Position numbers and translations under genes: made by a program. The notes under the pieces are model-generated. The model saw only the letters and a program-made list of their open reading frames with translations, made no database searches and was not told the DNA's origin. Shown here one piece after another: positions 11,601-24,329 of a stretch of DNA of 64,000 nt; the stretch's first letter is position 1, and the number at the start of each line of letters is the position of its first letter. Origin of the DNA: Sphagnum compactum (Eukaryota > Bryophyta > Sphagnopsida > Sphagnales); assembly GCA_965153455.1 (NCBI GenBank), contig OZ234502.1, positions 5,921,495 to 5,985,494 on the forward strand, written 5' to 3'.

Positions 11601-13042
11601 TATCATTTTCTGAAAATTTTGTCTGAATCACTAAAGACACATTGTACATTTGGTGATTATTCCAGTTTTCCTTGCTCTGCAAATCAACCAATGATTATCT
11701 GGAACTAATCATTTCTTATTTTGGAAATTATTTTGGGTTACACTTGTGGAGCCTAAATCTGTTGTGAGGACATGCCTTGTTTGATCCTGGAGCCTTTTCT
11801 TTCTCTACAAGTCTGCATTCTTGGTTCTGTATCATGGAGTTTTCTCTGCAGTCTCATAGATATATTTCCCAGTGGCATTTGTGGATATTCTGCAACCAAG
11901 TAGTCACCAGTGGTGTGCTTAAAGGACTTAGCCAGGGTGCAGGACGCCCCAATCAATAACCTCTATGTAGGCCTCTCTATGCCTTAGGCTTGGATGCATG
12001 TCAAGCTAAAACAAAATGAAGCTTAACATCACAAGCTTGTTCCAGCTTGAATGAGGATACAAGTGACTTTCTTGATTAGCTATGTCTCTGGAGTGCTAGC
12101 CAACATTATGACTCAGCCTTCCCATTGCTTCTGGAATTGCAACAGAAACTCAGTACACAAGATAGTTTTATATCTTTTGCCTGAAATTTTGGATTAATTA
12201 TTATGATCTTATCTACACCCACCATCTGGAGCTGATGAAATCAGTGGGGAGTCACAGCAATTTGTTACTGCTGTTCATGATGAAGATAATGGTCTGTCAC
12301 TTTGTGAGTTATGACAATACCCATTCTTGTGCTAGCTTTGCTTTTCTGGAACCAACAGAATATTTACCTTCAAAGTGCTCCATCACCAATTGTGTGTTGT
12401 GACAGCTGTGAAAGTGATAATATGTTTTGACAACAACTTATGGTGTCTGATTCACCTTTTGGGTTCACCTGACTAAGTACAGACTTGTGAGTGATTTAGG
12501 TTCAAAGGCAATCACCATCTCCTGACAGAAAGCAGCAAGAGACAGGAGATGACAAAGACTCCCAACCATGTGGATCAGGAAACAAAAGGGGTACTGTCAC
12601 TTCTGGGGACAGCTCTGGAGAAAGGCAGGAGGTGGGCAGATCTTACACTGGGCATAGACACCCAGATGACTCCAACTTTCAACCCAGTACCTTAGAAAAG
12701 CTTTCATCTGTCCAGCCCAATAACCATGTGGCTGATGTAGTAGAATCTAGTAGTAGGAGCCGGAAAAGACCATTCAACAATGGGCAGACAAAAAGTCCCG
12801 AGTCTCCACCTCAATCCAACACTACATCTTCAGACAGCCAGATGGAGCAAAATGAAAGCGAAATTTATCATCAGGACATCTTTTTGCAGTTTGACAGCAT
12901 GGCCCAAATGTTTCCACCTGATCATTTGCATTCCAGCTCCCATATGCCTTCATCAGGCGGTGTGCAATCATTTGAGAGTGAATTTGACACCACAGAGGGG
13001 GATAAGTGGCTTGAGAACTTTGCATACAGCCTGCATTCTTGA
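8643..13042 (+). CDS. bZIP transcription factor (five exons, 605 aa)
   Basis: Exons 8643-8707, 9096-10004, 10916-10991, 11338-11562 and 12500-13042 join in frame with GT-AG borders. The start is the ATG giving MENNNTDLSARHL; its split codon AG|G matches the next exon exactly. The basic region (about residues 321-345) reads KRKKRMISNRASAQRSRQRR, with the N-x7-R spacing that contacts DNA. A leucine zipper follows (LDQLEVLTAQLRVEN, then LATELAKKFEEENKQLQ, to about residue 390). An acidic DDDDLE patch precedes the basic region. The N-terminal half is Gln-rich and carries two copies of SNPLDL-SA--HQ-QRS (residues 46-62 and 90-106). The C-terminal region is Ser-rich and ends KWLENFAYSLHS. bZIP proteins act as nuclear dimers on ACGT-type sites. 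The zipper start resembles C/S-group factors, while Gln in ASAQRSR is more like groups E/I, so the subgroup is left open. An extra exon near 12212-12300 cannot be excluded. Confidence 0.88.
10291..10318. repeat. (CA)n microsatellite
   Basis: About 14 CA units within the second intron of the bZIP gene. Confidence 0.9.
10510..10640 (+). mobile_element. Possible tRNA-derived SINE fragment in bZIP intron
   Basis: GCAGGTTCAAATCCCAC at about 10564-10580 matches the B box of a RNA polymerase III promoter, followed by AAGGTGCCTG. A related block (GTAGCAGGTTCAAA, then CTCTTATGGTGCATG) lies at about 11060-11098 in the next intron. The A box and 3' tail are not convincing, so this is tentative. Confidence 0.25.
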
Positions 13043-14040
13043 GTGTTTTGATGTGGTGGCAACCCTGTTTGATGTGGACAAAGACCAGCTACTTGCCTAT
13101 GAATACATCAGCCAACTATGTGAATTGTGCCACCCTTACACTTTTGCCCCAACTTTCACCCTTCAGAATTGGAAGCCATCAGATTTGCAGAGTTAGGATA
13201 GGTAGCTAGCTGACCCAATATGTCCCCAAGTATATTTAAAAGTATTCGCACTATAGGGACACAGCTTATTTGTTGAGGATTTTTGAATTCCAGAGAGCTT
13301 CAAGTAGGAATAGCTTGAAGTCTCCATAGTAGTTATATGCTGGCGCAGATGGTATTGTTATGATTATGCACATTCATGTGTGCTTTATTCAGTTCAATCT
13401 TGCACAGACCATGTTTGGGACTGGACATTCTCATGTTCAAAACAAGAATTGATAGGGCTCTGAATTCTTGTCATGCTCCATAATTATCCAATCTGTCAAG
13501 GGAAAGGGTATGGACTGCTGATTCCTTGCTGGGAAAGGTTTTTTTCACCATGGATATCATGACTATTAGGTTCGTGTTTTTAGCCATACCAATGTTTTGG
13601 GAGATGAGAAGCAACAGAGTTGGCTGCAGGTGTCCTCTGGAGATGTGTCACTCAACAAAACTCCTCTGGAGTGCTAGATCATCAGAACAACAAATGCAGG
13701 CAGATACAACTTTCACGAAGTTTTTAGTCAGGATGGATATGTCATATGAATGCTATCCCCAAACACTATATTGTTATGTACCATTTTTATTAGGTCAGCA
13801 CGATCTTGTCTTGCTCTTCCACACCATCACAATTTGTCCAGTCTCCCATTCTAGCATCTCCTCTCTGTCCTTGCTCAGACCACACATTTCAATGCTAGCA
13901 ATGCTATTTGCTTCTCAACTTGAGATGATTGGTTTGTTGTTGGCGACTAATGTACTAAAGATCAGCACATTAGGTTATCAATAATCTTTTATTGATTCTT
14001 TTTTGGATTACAGATTAGAGTTATCCGTAAAGCAAGGCGA
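13043..14040. other. 3' flank of the bZIP gene
   Basis: Probably contains the 3' UTR and terminator of the bZIP gene. The open frame at 13526-13984 lacks any recognisable domain. No polyadenylation signal could be singled out. Confidence 0.35.
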
Positions 14041-14161
14041 TTAGGGGGGCGGGGACGGCCAGTTTCGCATAATAGGGCATCAAACGCCTAACTGGGAATG
14101 AAAATTTTACAAAAGGAAATAACTGGGACCCAAACTAGTTTTTCCACCAATTTTGGTGGTA
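14041..14161 (+). repeat. Dispersed 121-bp repeat, copy 1
   Basis: Starts TTAGGGGG and includes GCATAATAGGGCATCAAAC, ATAACTGGGACCCAAACTAG and CAATTTTGGTGGTA. The same sequence with scattered changes occurs in the same orientation at 34509-34629, 20 kb away. The 3' end forms a small palindrome (CCACCAATTTTGGTGG). Confidence 0.85.
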
Positions 14162-15690
14162 AACGGAGTTTCATCCTGTATTTCCTTTTTCCTGAGCGCC
14201 TGCATTGCTGCTACATATATTTTCATTGCTCCTACCTGTACAACTAGTATAATTACTCTCGAACCTTGTGCATTAAACGCCGAGTTTCAGCATTGCATAC
14301 CCAAATTTAATAAAATTTCATGACTTTGTGGAAGGTCTGTATTAGAATTATACGGTTTTTTTAATTTTTATAACTGCCGGTATCAGTTCTTTAAAATTTA
14401 CAGAATCAAAGAACTGCCAGTTACAGTTTTTCCCCTGAAAGAAAAAATCATAATCAGAGAACTGTGGGTTCCGGTCGTTTCAGAAACATCAAACAACCAG
14501 CAATTTTCATGAAAGAACTGGCAAAGAACCGTGGTTTAAAATGCAGTTTTACTTATTTAAAATAAAATAAAATTGAGAACCAAGATTCTACACCAAAATT
14601 GGTTTTTTTTCAACCCTATTGGGTAAGTGGGTATATATCTAAGTTGATAACCATTAGCACATTCTAATAACCACCCAACACTGGTTTGTATTGGCATACA
14701 ACTTCTCTCACAAAGCCCATGTCTCATGAGTGTGCTTGGCTATATCATCGTCCCTTGCTTGATTTGGTTGAATTTTTACCAAATATTTGGAATGTGTAAA
14801 CTTGAATACAATGGTTGGTTTTGTAATCTCATTCATGAATGAGTAGATTTGACCAGATTCTTAACTAAGGTTTTTATGAGTGAGAAAATGGGTGTAGAAA
14901 GGTTAATGTTCACATCTAAAGACATGTTAAATTCAAAGTTACTACTCAGAAGGTTTGTGGATAGTATTTAGCTTACCTTAGGCCCCTTTTTACACTAGAG
15001 TTTGAAAACTCGTGATCATCAAAATAGAAAATCTATGATTGTAGGGAAAGTCATTTCAAGGTTGAGTTCACTTTACACAAACCTTGAAGAACCAAGGGAT
15101 TAAGGAAATGTAAATGGATGAAAAATCAGCAATAAATGCATTATGAATAATGTTTCATGGACTAAGAGACTTGATAATGTTAGGCCCAGCTCAAAAAGGT
15201 GAGGCTTGGCACCAAGCCCATTAGACCATGAGTTCAAAAACTCATGATTGGTCAGATTTTGATGGTGTAAACTCAAAAAAAAATTAACAACTTTTTTTAA
15301 AGGTGGGTTGGACATTTGTTAGACAAAATGAGCCCAAAAGTCATATTGGTCCCAAAAAAAAAAGTAAATCATAATTTTTTCTCAAATTTTTAAATATATA
15401 TATGTTTTTAAGACAAGTGCGCAGTTCATTAGCCCATGGGTCAAAAAAGCCATGATTGGTTGGATTTTTTTTACATTTTTTTTTCTCTTCTATGATCTAT
15501 GGCGATCTACTTGTTGAAATGAAGAAAGCCAAGAAATGGAAGAAAATTGATGAAGGAACAGAAACGAAAAACCCTAAGCTAGTGGTAAGAAAGGTTACAT
15601 AGGATATAAGTTTAAAATTAAAATTTACATAAAATAATTAGTTACCTTTTTTGGTCTATTATAATATGTTGATACCTCAATAAAGTGGCC
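14162..15690. other. Intergenic DNA with short repeated motifs
   Basis: Between 14340 and 14560 the motif AAAGAACTG(C/G)C and its variants recur several times. The remainder is AT-rich without recognisable genes; the 71-codon minus-strand frame at 15100-15315 has no known domain. Confidence 0.3.
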
Positions 15691-16045
15691 AGAGTGAACC
15701 AGCACCCACCAGTACACCAACGTGGATGGATGGATGGTGCACTCATAGGATTCTCTTTTCTATCCCTGTGCCATCCCAGGTTCACTTTTTTTCTTTGCCC
15801 TTTCTCAGCCCTGATCTCAGTTTTTTTTTGCAACTTTTTTTTGCAACTTGATCTCTGGTTTTTATTTCTTTGAAACATTTCCCACCCACCCACCTACTCA
15901 CCTATATATTTAAATTAAAAGAAAATTCTTCTCCCGTGTACCTACTCACCTATAAATTTAAAATGTGTTACTCTCATCCCCACCCACCTACCCGCTTTTC
16001 GACCGTCCTACCTCCCAACACTTTAAGTAGGTACCTATCAAAACC
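15686..16045 (+). repeat. Dispersed GTGAACCAGCAC repeat with CCTA/CACC tracts
   Basis: Begins GGCCAGAGTGAACCAGCACC, shared with 28464-28475 (reverse) and 34424-34435. Downstream are GGATGGAT, CCCACCCACC and CCTACTCACCTAT microsatellite stretches, the last present twice about 49 bp apart. Non-coding; the right boundary is uncertain. Confidence 0.45.
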
Positions 16046-16129
16046 CACATCCATGGCTACACCTATCTACATGGTTGTCACTCCAATAGACCCCCAACAA
16101 TCGACAACGATGAGGAATGAATAAAATGA

Positions 16130-17530
16130 AAGGTATTGCATGGAGCTTGTTCTTGTTCATTCAAACAAATAAATAAGGGGATGATTAAAATATTTAACAC
16201 CCCCTATATAAGGTATTGCAAGAGAGTGTTTTCCATGGGGGTATTATAAACCAAGTGGATAATCAAAGCAATACGGAGCTCCAATTCAATTTAAACGCAT
16301 TTAATGCATGTTGTACTTAGGTTCATAAAGTAAAATACTCAATGAATGTGTAATACCCCATTCTAGGTATCCTTGAAATAGTTTGGGCTTCATATTATAT
16401 CTTTCCACAATTGGAAGGGTATTGCACAACCCTACCAAAACCTAGAAGGAATGCAATACCTTCATTGGGCTACACTATAAACACCATGGGCTGAATTATT
16501 TTGGTCTACGTTATTGAAGGGGTATTGCATAGCCCTACCAAAACCTATAAGGAAACCAATACCTTCATTAAGGTATTCAGTAATTAAACACCATGGGTCT
16601 ACACTATTGGAGGGGTATTGCTCATCTTCAAAACTACACAATACACCTACAATACCCCTCATAGGTTGTCCTAAAAATACATGGGGCTCCATAACTGTGG
16701 AAGGGTATTGCATAGCCCTACCAAAACCTATAAGCAAAGTAGTACCTTGCATGGGGTATTCAATAAACACCATGGACTGAATTATTTTAGTCTAGACTAT
16801 CAAAGGTTTATTGCTTATGGCAAGGAATACTCAATGCACATGCATTACCCCCTTGTAAAGTATCCCATAAATCATTTGGGCTCTATAAAATATCTTTTGA
16901 AACTTGCAAGGGTATTGCATAGTCATACCAAAATCTACAAGGAAACCAATACTTTCATTAGGGTATTTAGTAATTAAACACCATGGGTCTACACTATTGG
17001 AAAGGTATTGCTCATGCTCAAAATTACAAAATACACATGCAATACCCCTTATAAGTAATCCCATAAATACATTGGGCTCCATAACATATCTTTTCAAACT
17101 TGAAGGGGTAATGCATAGCCTTACCAACATGGGCTAAATTATTTTGGTCTAGACTATAAGAAGGGTATTGCTCATGCATAGGAATATTCAATGCACATGC
17201 ATTACCCCTATTAGGGTAACCCAGGAATCATTTGGGTTCTGTAACATATCTTTTGAAATTTGCAAGGCTATTACATAGCCATACCAAAAGTTATAAGGAA
17301 AATAGTATTTACATCATATTGCGATAATATCTTAAACCATGAAACAAAAGAATATTTTTTAAAATAATTATTCCATGTTCAATATAACATGCCTTACATA
17401 TTGATTCAAGTAAATGAATCTATTCCAATGTTCTTCACATTAATGATAAAAAGGGTCACTTGAACAAAATTATGGAGTTTAAATGTAATACCTGCATCAT
17501 CATGGGATATTTGCATTCACCATGAAACAT
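16130..17530 (+). repeat. Left arm of GGTATTGCA repeat array
   Basis: Repeated higher-order units of roughly 160-210 bp. Landmarks AAGGGTATTGCATAGCC(C/A)TACC recur near 16417, 16515, 16698, 16908, 17104 and 17264; AAACACCATGGG, TTATTTTGGTCTA, ATACCCCT and GGGCTCCATAACATATCTTT recur between them. After the array the homology to the other arm continues through a unique-looking stretch containing TAAACCATGAAACAAA and CACTTGAACAAA to about 17530. Open frames in the array are repeat artefacts. Confidence 0.85.
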
Positions 17531-19851
17531 AAGAATGTTTTTTAAATACTTGAATCCGTACCAATATATCATGAAATTCATGTTTTCAAAATCATTTATT
17601 CACCTTACAATATGATTTAACAAATATATAAATGAATGTATTGGAAAGTTGGTCACATTAATGGTACAAGGGTTTGGGGTTTAATATAAAATTTACTAAT
17701 TAATGTTAGAATTCAAAGTTTGTCAAAATCAAAAAATTAAAAATTCATGCTTAACATTTTTTCAATGATGTACATATTTATGTTTTTCTTTTTTAAAGTT
17801 GTAAACTCATTTCAAAAAATAAAAACACATAATCTTTAATTTAATAATATTTTAATGCATGTTTTAAAAATTTAATTAAAGCACATGATTTTCTATTTTT
17901 TTAATGGTCTTTCCCATATATTAATCCTATGTATGATTGAAAATTTATTTAAAACTTTTTTGACATATAATAAATAATTTTTAGCCTCAATTAATTATAT
18001 GATAGGTTGGTAATATTTTATATTTTATAAAGATATAACACAAGTCCTTGTGTAATTTTATTTTTTATGAGGTATAATATTGGTTTAAATGTTGGTCTAA
18101 ATATTTTTTTATTTATAACATATCAAATATACATTATATATAATTAGTGATATTATGGAATTATATTTTTGATTCATTTTAATACATAAAAATGTTTTCA
18201 TAATGATTTAAAATAGGATATATATATATAAACCCATGGTTATGTATAGTGCAATTTTTTCTAGAAATTTTATTTTTAATGAAAATTAGACATTTCCAAA
18301 AGATAAATTATTAACATTGTATATTTTACTAATGCATGTAATTGAATATTTCTATGTAAATTGAAATATTGTAATTGAAGTTTTAAATATAAGTTATTTA
18401 TATTATGTAAGTTTAATCTTTGTAAATAAATTATATGTACATTTTAATTTACAGTGTATTAAATGATATATTTAGTTGATTAATGTGTGAAATTATATAT
18501 ATTTGCATTTCTAAAGATATAATATTTTCATAATTATATAAAATTGGTAAAAAAATATTTAAACATTTGATGGAAAAGGAAAGTGGGACAAAGGTGGGGT
18601 ATTCTTCGGAGGTGCATTCTTCATATGAAGCTTCTAGAATTTCGAAATTTCTTCCAGTTGTGGTTGTTTAAAATTTGTGCTCGAAATGCTCTAAAAGAAG
18701 CAATTGAGCTTGTTAGTTGGGCTATGGTATGTAATCATCTTATAATGGATGCAACATGATTTTACCCACGATCCACTATTTTAATCCTTGCATTTTATGA
18801 TGATTATAAATTAAAATACTGTCAACTTACGAAAAGTTAAACCCAAAATAATTTCATGGTCACAGTTTTGTCTCCATTTTCATGCATCCCTTACATCAAA
18901 GGTGGTTGTTACATTACATGAATTATCTAGAAATCATCAACCCATTAAAGCATTGGCAATGCCATGGTTAGTGTGTGTAACATTGAATGTGCAATACCAA
19001 TTTAGAGAGTTTTTGAAAACCCAAATTTGGGTCAGATTTTCTAATCTTCTTTGATTATTTTTATTGTGGCTTTCCTTGAATACCTATTGATATGCTATGA
19101 CCTCATGAAAACTAAAAATTTAAACATGTAGAGTGAAATAATAGGCAAGTCTTAAAACCTTTCAAAATCATTCGCCTAATCAATTGATTTAAAATCAGGA
19201 CATTATCACACCATATCCTTTGCAAATTTTACAACAACAAAATTAAAGTAATAACTTCATCAATGGCCATAATTAATGGGCTATAGTCCAAATGCGTTGT
19301 GAGTCAAATTCTTTAGGTATAATTGTAAATTTTCAAAGTGAAAAGTGAAAATAGTGCACCATGAAACCAATATATAAATTATGTAAATTGTTACTAGCAA
19401 TATGTAAATTATGTAAGTATTGACAATGAAGATTTATAATCTGTATTAGATGTAACCTCCAACTCCTCCACATTAGATAATGCCCCACATTAGTTACATA
19501 ACCGACACACAATTGTCATTTTTTTTTTACTAACAAACAAACATGAAGAAGGAAATTGCCTACTCTTTAGTTTGCTAGAGATTCTTTACCCATCAAACTA
19601 ATAATATATTCGAGGTGGAGTTTTTTTTAACAAATGATGATGAAGTGTAGCAACAATGTTGTAAGCAAAGGCTTGATTTGGTGACAATAATATAAACTTC
19701 ATATGATCCTTCCAGGCACCCATATGTAAACATTTATCCAAGTGCTTACACACTAAACGAGCTAAATTCTTTTTGTAATGGAAAACTAGAATGTGCTTTA
19801 GAGAAAATGGGAACACTCCAATAAATCATAGGGCGGAAGACATATGCTCTC
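17531..19851. repeat. AT-rich block with segments duplicated at 21.5-22.5 kb
   Basis: Very AT-rich. Segment 18180-18560 (landmark ATATATAAACCCAT, GTATAGTGCAATTT, TAATTTACAGTGTAT) reappears in the same orientation at about 21990-22450. Segment 19165-19280 (CATATCCTTTGCAAATTTTAC, AACTTCATCAATGGCCATAA) reappears at 21545-21656, also in direct orientation but on the other side. No gene is recognised in this interval. Confidence 0.7.
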
Positions 19852-20815
19852 TGTCGCAACTCTAGCCTTGGGCTTGCGACCAAGGCAAGGGCTTACAAAG
19901 GTGCGGGCCAAGAGTGAAGCCCGAGAATTACATTTTAGGCTCCCGGGAGTGTAGGAGAGTGTGACGGAATGAACTCCCACACTCCCAAATGAGCTCCCAC
20001 TTTGGGAACTTTGGGAGTTGGAGTTCCAATGGACTCCCTAATCTTTAGAAAGAGATTACAGGGGTCAAAATTCATTGGATTGAAGAGTTATTTATACCAT
20101 TGGAAAACTGTTGGAACTTAGATGTCTAAAATGGGCTTGCACGACCCATTTGGATGATTGAAACACAAGTTATGGCCAAAAGAAGTGCCAGGAGTCAAAC
20201 TGCCAACTTGACTCTCGACCACTAAAAGTCGGGAATCACCCTGATTTATTATCGTGCAGGTGGCATGCCACATATCGTTGAAAATCTCTCGATGAGGGCT
20301 ATAACTTTGCTTTAGACCTCACTTCAATTAGAGGTTTGAACACAAAGTTATGGGCCTCCAAAATTGCAAGAGTTTCCATTTGAGGAATTTCGGGATTCCA
20401 ACTTGGGAGTCCCAATACAAAATGACATTTGGGTGTTGGCCCCGTGGCCAGGCACATAGAATATTATTAAGGGGGAAGGTGGTGGCTTCCCCCAAGTTTG
20501 GGCCATGGTGAGTCTTGTAAGTTCGTGTTTACTTGTGGTTCGTCCGTGCACCAAAAGTGCTCCAACTATGCATTAACCAACTTGTTGTTTAGTTTGTGCG
20601 GGTCCGCGTGAATAATTTGACCCACTTGTCACTTGTCCTAGTCCCCATCCTGGAGCTCCAGCACGCCCGTCTACCCCGGAAGTGCTTGAGCCAAGGAACG
20701 TACCCTAACTCCTTATCTTTCTGTTGTTTTCACATTTGGACTCGCTATTGAATCTATCAAGGAGCTTGGGGGTGCGTCACTTTCCATGTCCCACCACGCC
20801 ACTATCATTGCAACA
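19852..20815. mobile_element. LTR-like segment, possible solo LTR
   Basis: A 964-bp block of distinctly higher GC than the AT-rich DNA around it. It begins TGTCGCAA and ends TTGCAACA, an inverted pair consistent with the TG...CA ends of long terminal repeats. It contains no coding sequence. The bases flanking both ends do not match, so no target-site duplication supports the borders. An LTR or other retrotransposon fragment is the best explanation but is not proven. Confidence 0.4.
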
Positions 20816-22639
20816 ATAAAAAAAAAAACAACAATATATCTAACTTCCATAATGTTCTAAAGATGATAGTTAACTATAAGGAGTTTGTGTTCGAGTTGTT
20901 ATTTGTTCACAAAGGAGGGTTTGTTCTTGGAAGCCTTCGAGAATCCTTCAAATTTCATTTTGGGTATGATTTGGACTAAAAATAACTAGGTATAAGAATG
21001 TTCATAAGCTCTTGGAAGCCATGCCAGAATTTGTGTGGATTCAAAAAATTTGTGAAGGCCAAGTTGTTATGCAATGCTTTTGACACCTTGAGAAGTTTAA
21101 CATGACTCGACCATTTAAAAAACATAACAGTAATTAGAAGAAGACAACCAAGAATCCATAACCCATGAATCCTCCTCTTTCTATAATGGCAATTCAAATT
21201 CGCAAGCCACTAGAAGGTCATTGTCAACAGAGAATGGTGAAGACCCACCCACCCACACATTTTTTCTCCAATCTTCCACTCCATTTTGAGAATATTCATC
21301 ATCTTTCCTTAGGTTTTTTACATCCCTTAGGGTTTTTGAATTTTGATAGCTTAAATCATTTCAAACATGCATGTAACACATAATTTGTTTCAAGTGACAA
21401 GCTAACCCATGAATCCCTCTAAAAAGCTTGTTGTGAAATTTTTTTTGTCATCATTGGTCATTGTGGGAACCGACCATTTCACAAAAAACCTTCACAATAT
21501 CTAATGACATAATTATGGATGTTGTTGTGACAAGGGATTCATTAATTTGTTTAATCAATTGGCTCAAAATCAAGATATTATCACTCCATATCCCTTGCAA
21601 ATTTTGCAAAAACAAAATTAAGGTAACAACTTCATCAATGGCCATAATAATAGGTAGGTTTTAGTTTTTAGTTTTTAGTTATAATTATAGTTATAGTTCT
21701 AATTTTTTTTTAAAATGTGATTTTGGTGATTTTTTATTTGATATTTGTCAGCATGAAGATTAGATGACCATTAAAGAGGCACATTGGATATTTGTTAAGA
21801 TGAAAATTTTTCATGGCATATGGATGCAAGCGCAAACACAAGATGAATTGCTAGCTACAACAGAAGCTCATGGCCAAGGTTGTCCAATTAACTAAAGTGT
21901 CGACACTAACCAAATTAAACAACCTAACATAGCATAAATAATAGGCTAATAGGTTAATTGTTATGTAACCTAACCTTATATATATTTAATAATATTATAA
22001 AATCACATTCTTTATTTATTATAATGTATATATAAACCCATTGTCATGTATAGTGTAATTTGGTTATGATGTTTTTAATTTTCAAAGAGAATTAAAAATT
22101 CCCCAAAGATGTAAATTGTGTTTGGGTTTCATTTAATTTTTGTTTGAATATTTGGCTTCAATAATGACCCAATTTTCTCCTTTTTTAGAATAGAAAAAAA
22201 GTCATTCAACAAAAAACTTGAATTAGTTCAATTAGAGTTTAGAGTTTAGGAATAAGGGTTTTAATTGAATTTTAAAATACAAGTACCTAATATTATGTAT
22301 GTTTGGTCAATGTAATTTTTAAATTCTATGTAAAATTTAATTTACAATATATGAAATAATGATATATTTAATTAATTGATTTGTGGGTTTATTAAATTGT
22401 TTGCATTCATAAATACATAATATCTGAATTAAAAAATTATGTTAGAAATTTTAAGTAAACATTAAATATAGTTGAAAGATATTTTCAAACTCATAAATGA
22501 TAAAAATTATTCAATGGACCAATGCAAAATCATTGGTATATGTACATGAGGGTATTGCAATATTGGCCACATTGATGGTATAAGGTCATTTCAATAAAAA
22601 ATTTATTTGTAATTGTAATACCGTCATTTTAGTGATAGT
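20816..22639. repeat. AT-rich block between LTR-like segment and right arm
   Basis: Contains the second copies of the 19165-19280 and 18180-18560 segments (at 21545-21656 and about 21990-22450). Poly-A at 20817-20829. No gene is recognised; short frames at 20976-21383 lack known domains. Confidence 0.6.
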
Positions 22640-23720
22640 TTCATTACCTTTTACCATCAATGACTAACTTGACAATACCTTCATTTATACCATGGTTTAA
22701 GATATTGTCACAAAATGGTGCATGTATTATATTGCTTCTAGGTTTTGGTAAGGGTATGCAATACGCCTCCAAGTTTCAAGGTGAATGCAAATATCCCAAG
22801 ATGATGCATGTATTGCATTTAAATTTCATAACTTTGTTCAAGTGGACCTTTTAACATCAATGTGAAGAACTTTGCAATACCCTGATTTTTTTGAATCAAT
22901 ATGTTTGCCATCATATAGTGAACATGGAATAATTTTTTTTAAAATAATTTTTTTGTTTCATGGTTTACAATATTATCGCAAAATAATGCGGGTATTGCTT
23001 GCTTTTTAGGTTTTGCTAAGGCTATGCAATACTCTTCCAAATTCCAAAAGATATGTTATGGAGCCCAAAGGTTTTATGGGATACCCTAAGAGGGGTAGTG
23101 CATGTGAATTGAGTAGTTTCGGGCATGAGCAATACCACTTCGATAACCTGAACCAAAATAATTGAACCCATGGTGTTTGCATATTACCCCACATAAGGTA
23201 TTGCTTTCTTTTTAGATTCTGGTATGGTTATGTGATACCCCTCCAAGTTTCAATAGATATGTGATGGAGCCCAAATAATTTTTGATATACCTTAAGAGAG
23301 GTATTGCACATGCATTGTGTAATTATGGGCAAAACTATACCCTTCCAATAGCCTAAACCAAAATAATTCAATCCACATTGTTTACAAATTGCCCTCATGA
23401 AGGTATTGCCTTCCTTTTAGGTTTTGTTTGTGCAATGCAATACCCTTCTAGGAGCCCATGGTGTTTGCAAAAAACCCCAAATAGGGTATTATTTTCCTTC
23501 TAGGTTTTGGTATGGCTATGCAATACCCCTTCAAGATTTTTTAGATATGTTATGGAGCCAAAGGAATTCTAATATACCCTCATAGGGGTATTGCATGTGC
23601 ATTATGTAATTATGGGTACAAGCGATACGCCTCCAATAGCTTGGACCAAAATAATTCAATCTATGGTGTTTACAAAATACCCTCGTGGGGGTATTGCTTT
23701 CCTTTTACGTTTGAACTTTT
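22640..23720 (-). repeat. Right arm of GGTATTGCA repeat array (inverted)
   Basis: Reverse-orientation counterpart of 16130-17530. Landmarks are TAGGTTTTGGTA(A/T)GG followed by TATGCAATAC near 22740, 23010, 23410 and 23500, with AGATATGTTATGGAGCC and CCAAAATAATTCAAT blocks. The single-copy flank (TTGTTTCATGGTTTACAATA near 22950 and TTCAAGTGGACC near 22835) also matches the left arm in reverse. The two arms form a large imperfect inverted repeat around about 5 kb. Confidence 0.85.
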
Positions 23721-24310
23721 TATTTTTTGGGTAAAGAAAGTTTTTGTGGTTTGAATGCAAGAATAAAATCATTATTTTGATAATTTCATCAAACATACAT
23801 ATAAAAATATGTGAGGATGTATTCCGAATTATTAACACAAGATGTTGGTAAAATGAAAGTAAAATGCTTTAAATAAAAAAACATGGGTGACATGTGTTAC
23901 AAAAATGTGCAAAAACAACCCCACCCTAAAATGGGGAACATGTCATCATGGTAAATATGTGGTTATTTCAAAAGATAAATTGCTACACTAAATCTTGAAT
24001 ACCAAAACAACACCTTAATCAAAATTAAGATAAGCTATGGGCTATCTATATTGTTACCGGAGGGGGATGGGATCCATTGGCCCTCCTATATTGCGTTGAT
24101 GTAACCTCTGCATCATGGGCGTGCTATCATGTAAATACCCCACGATTAGCTAATGTTGCGTCCATAACATCAGCCACAAACACCTCCCTAGTGGTGCTTC
24201 AGACCTTAAAACAAACAACACAATACAATAATTATTACATATGAATTTTAAAACCTAGAATTTAAATAAAATTAAGTATGGCATTGTTAGAATCTTACCG
24301 ACCATGAATC
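23721..24310. other. Intergenic DNA, no gene seen
   Basis: AT-rich with a less AT-rich patch at 24050-24190 (ACCTCTGCATCATGGGCG, GATTAGCTAATG) that faintly resembles 19440-19500. No gene was recognised. Confidence 0.3.
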
Positions 24311-24329
24311 ATTTATGAATCAGGGTATT

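Noticed and set aside
16462-17137. Open frames of 77-103 codons on both strands in the GGTATTGCA array
   Set aside because: The translated peptides repeat internally in step with the DNA units, so they are by-products of tandem repetition.
16130-17350. A CRISPR array
   Set aside because: Units are long, variable and diverged, the spacers are themselves repeated, and the DNA is clearly plant nuclear.
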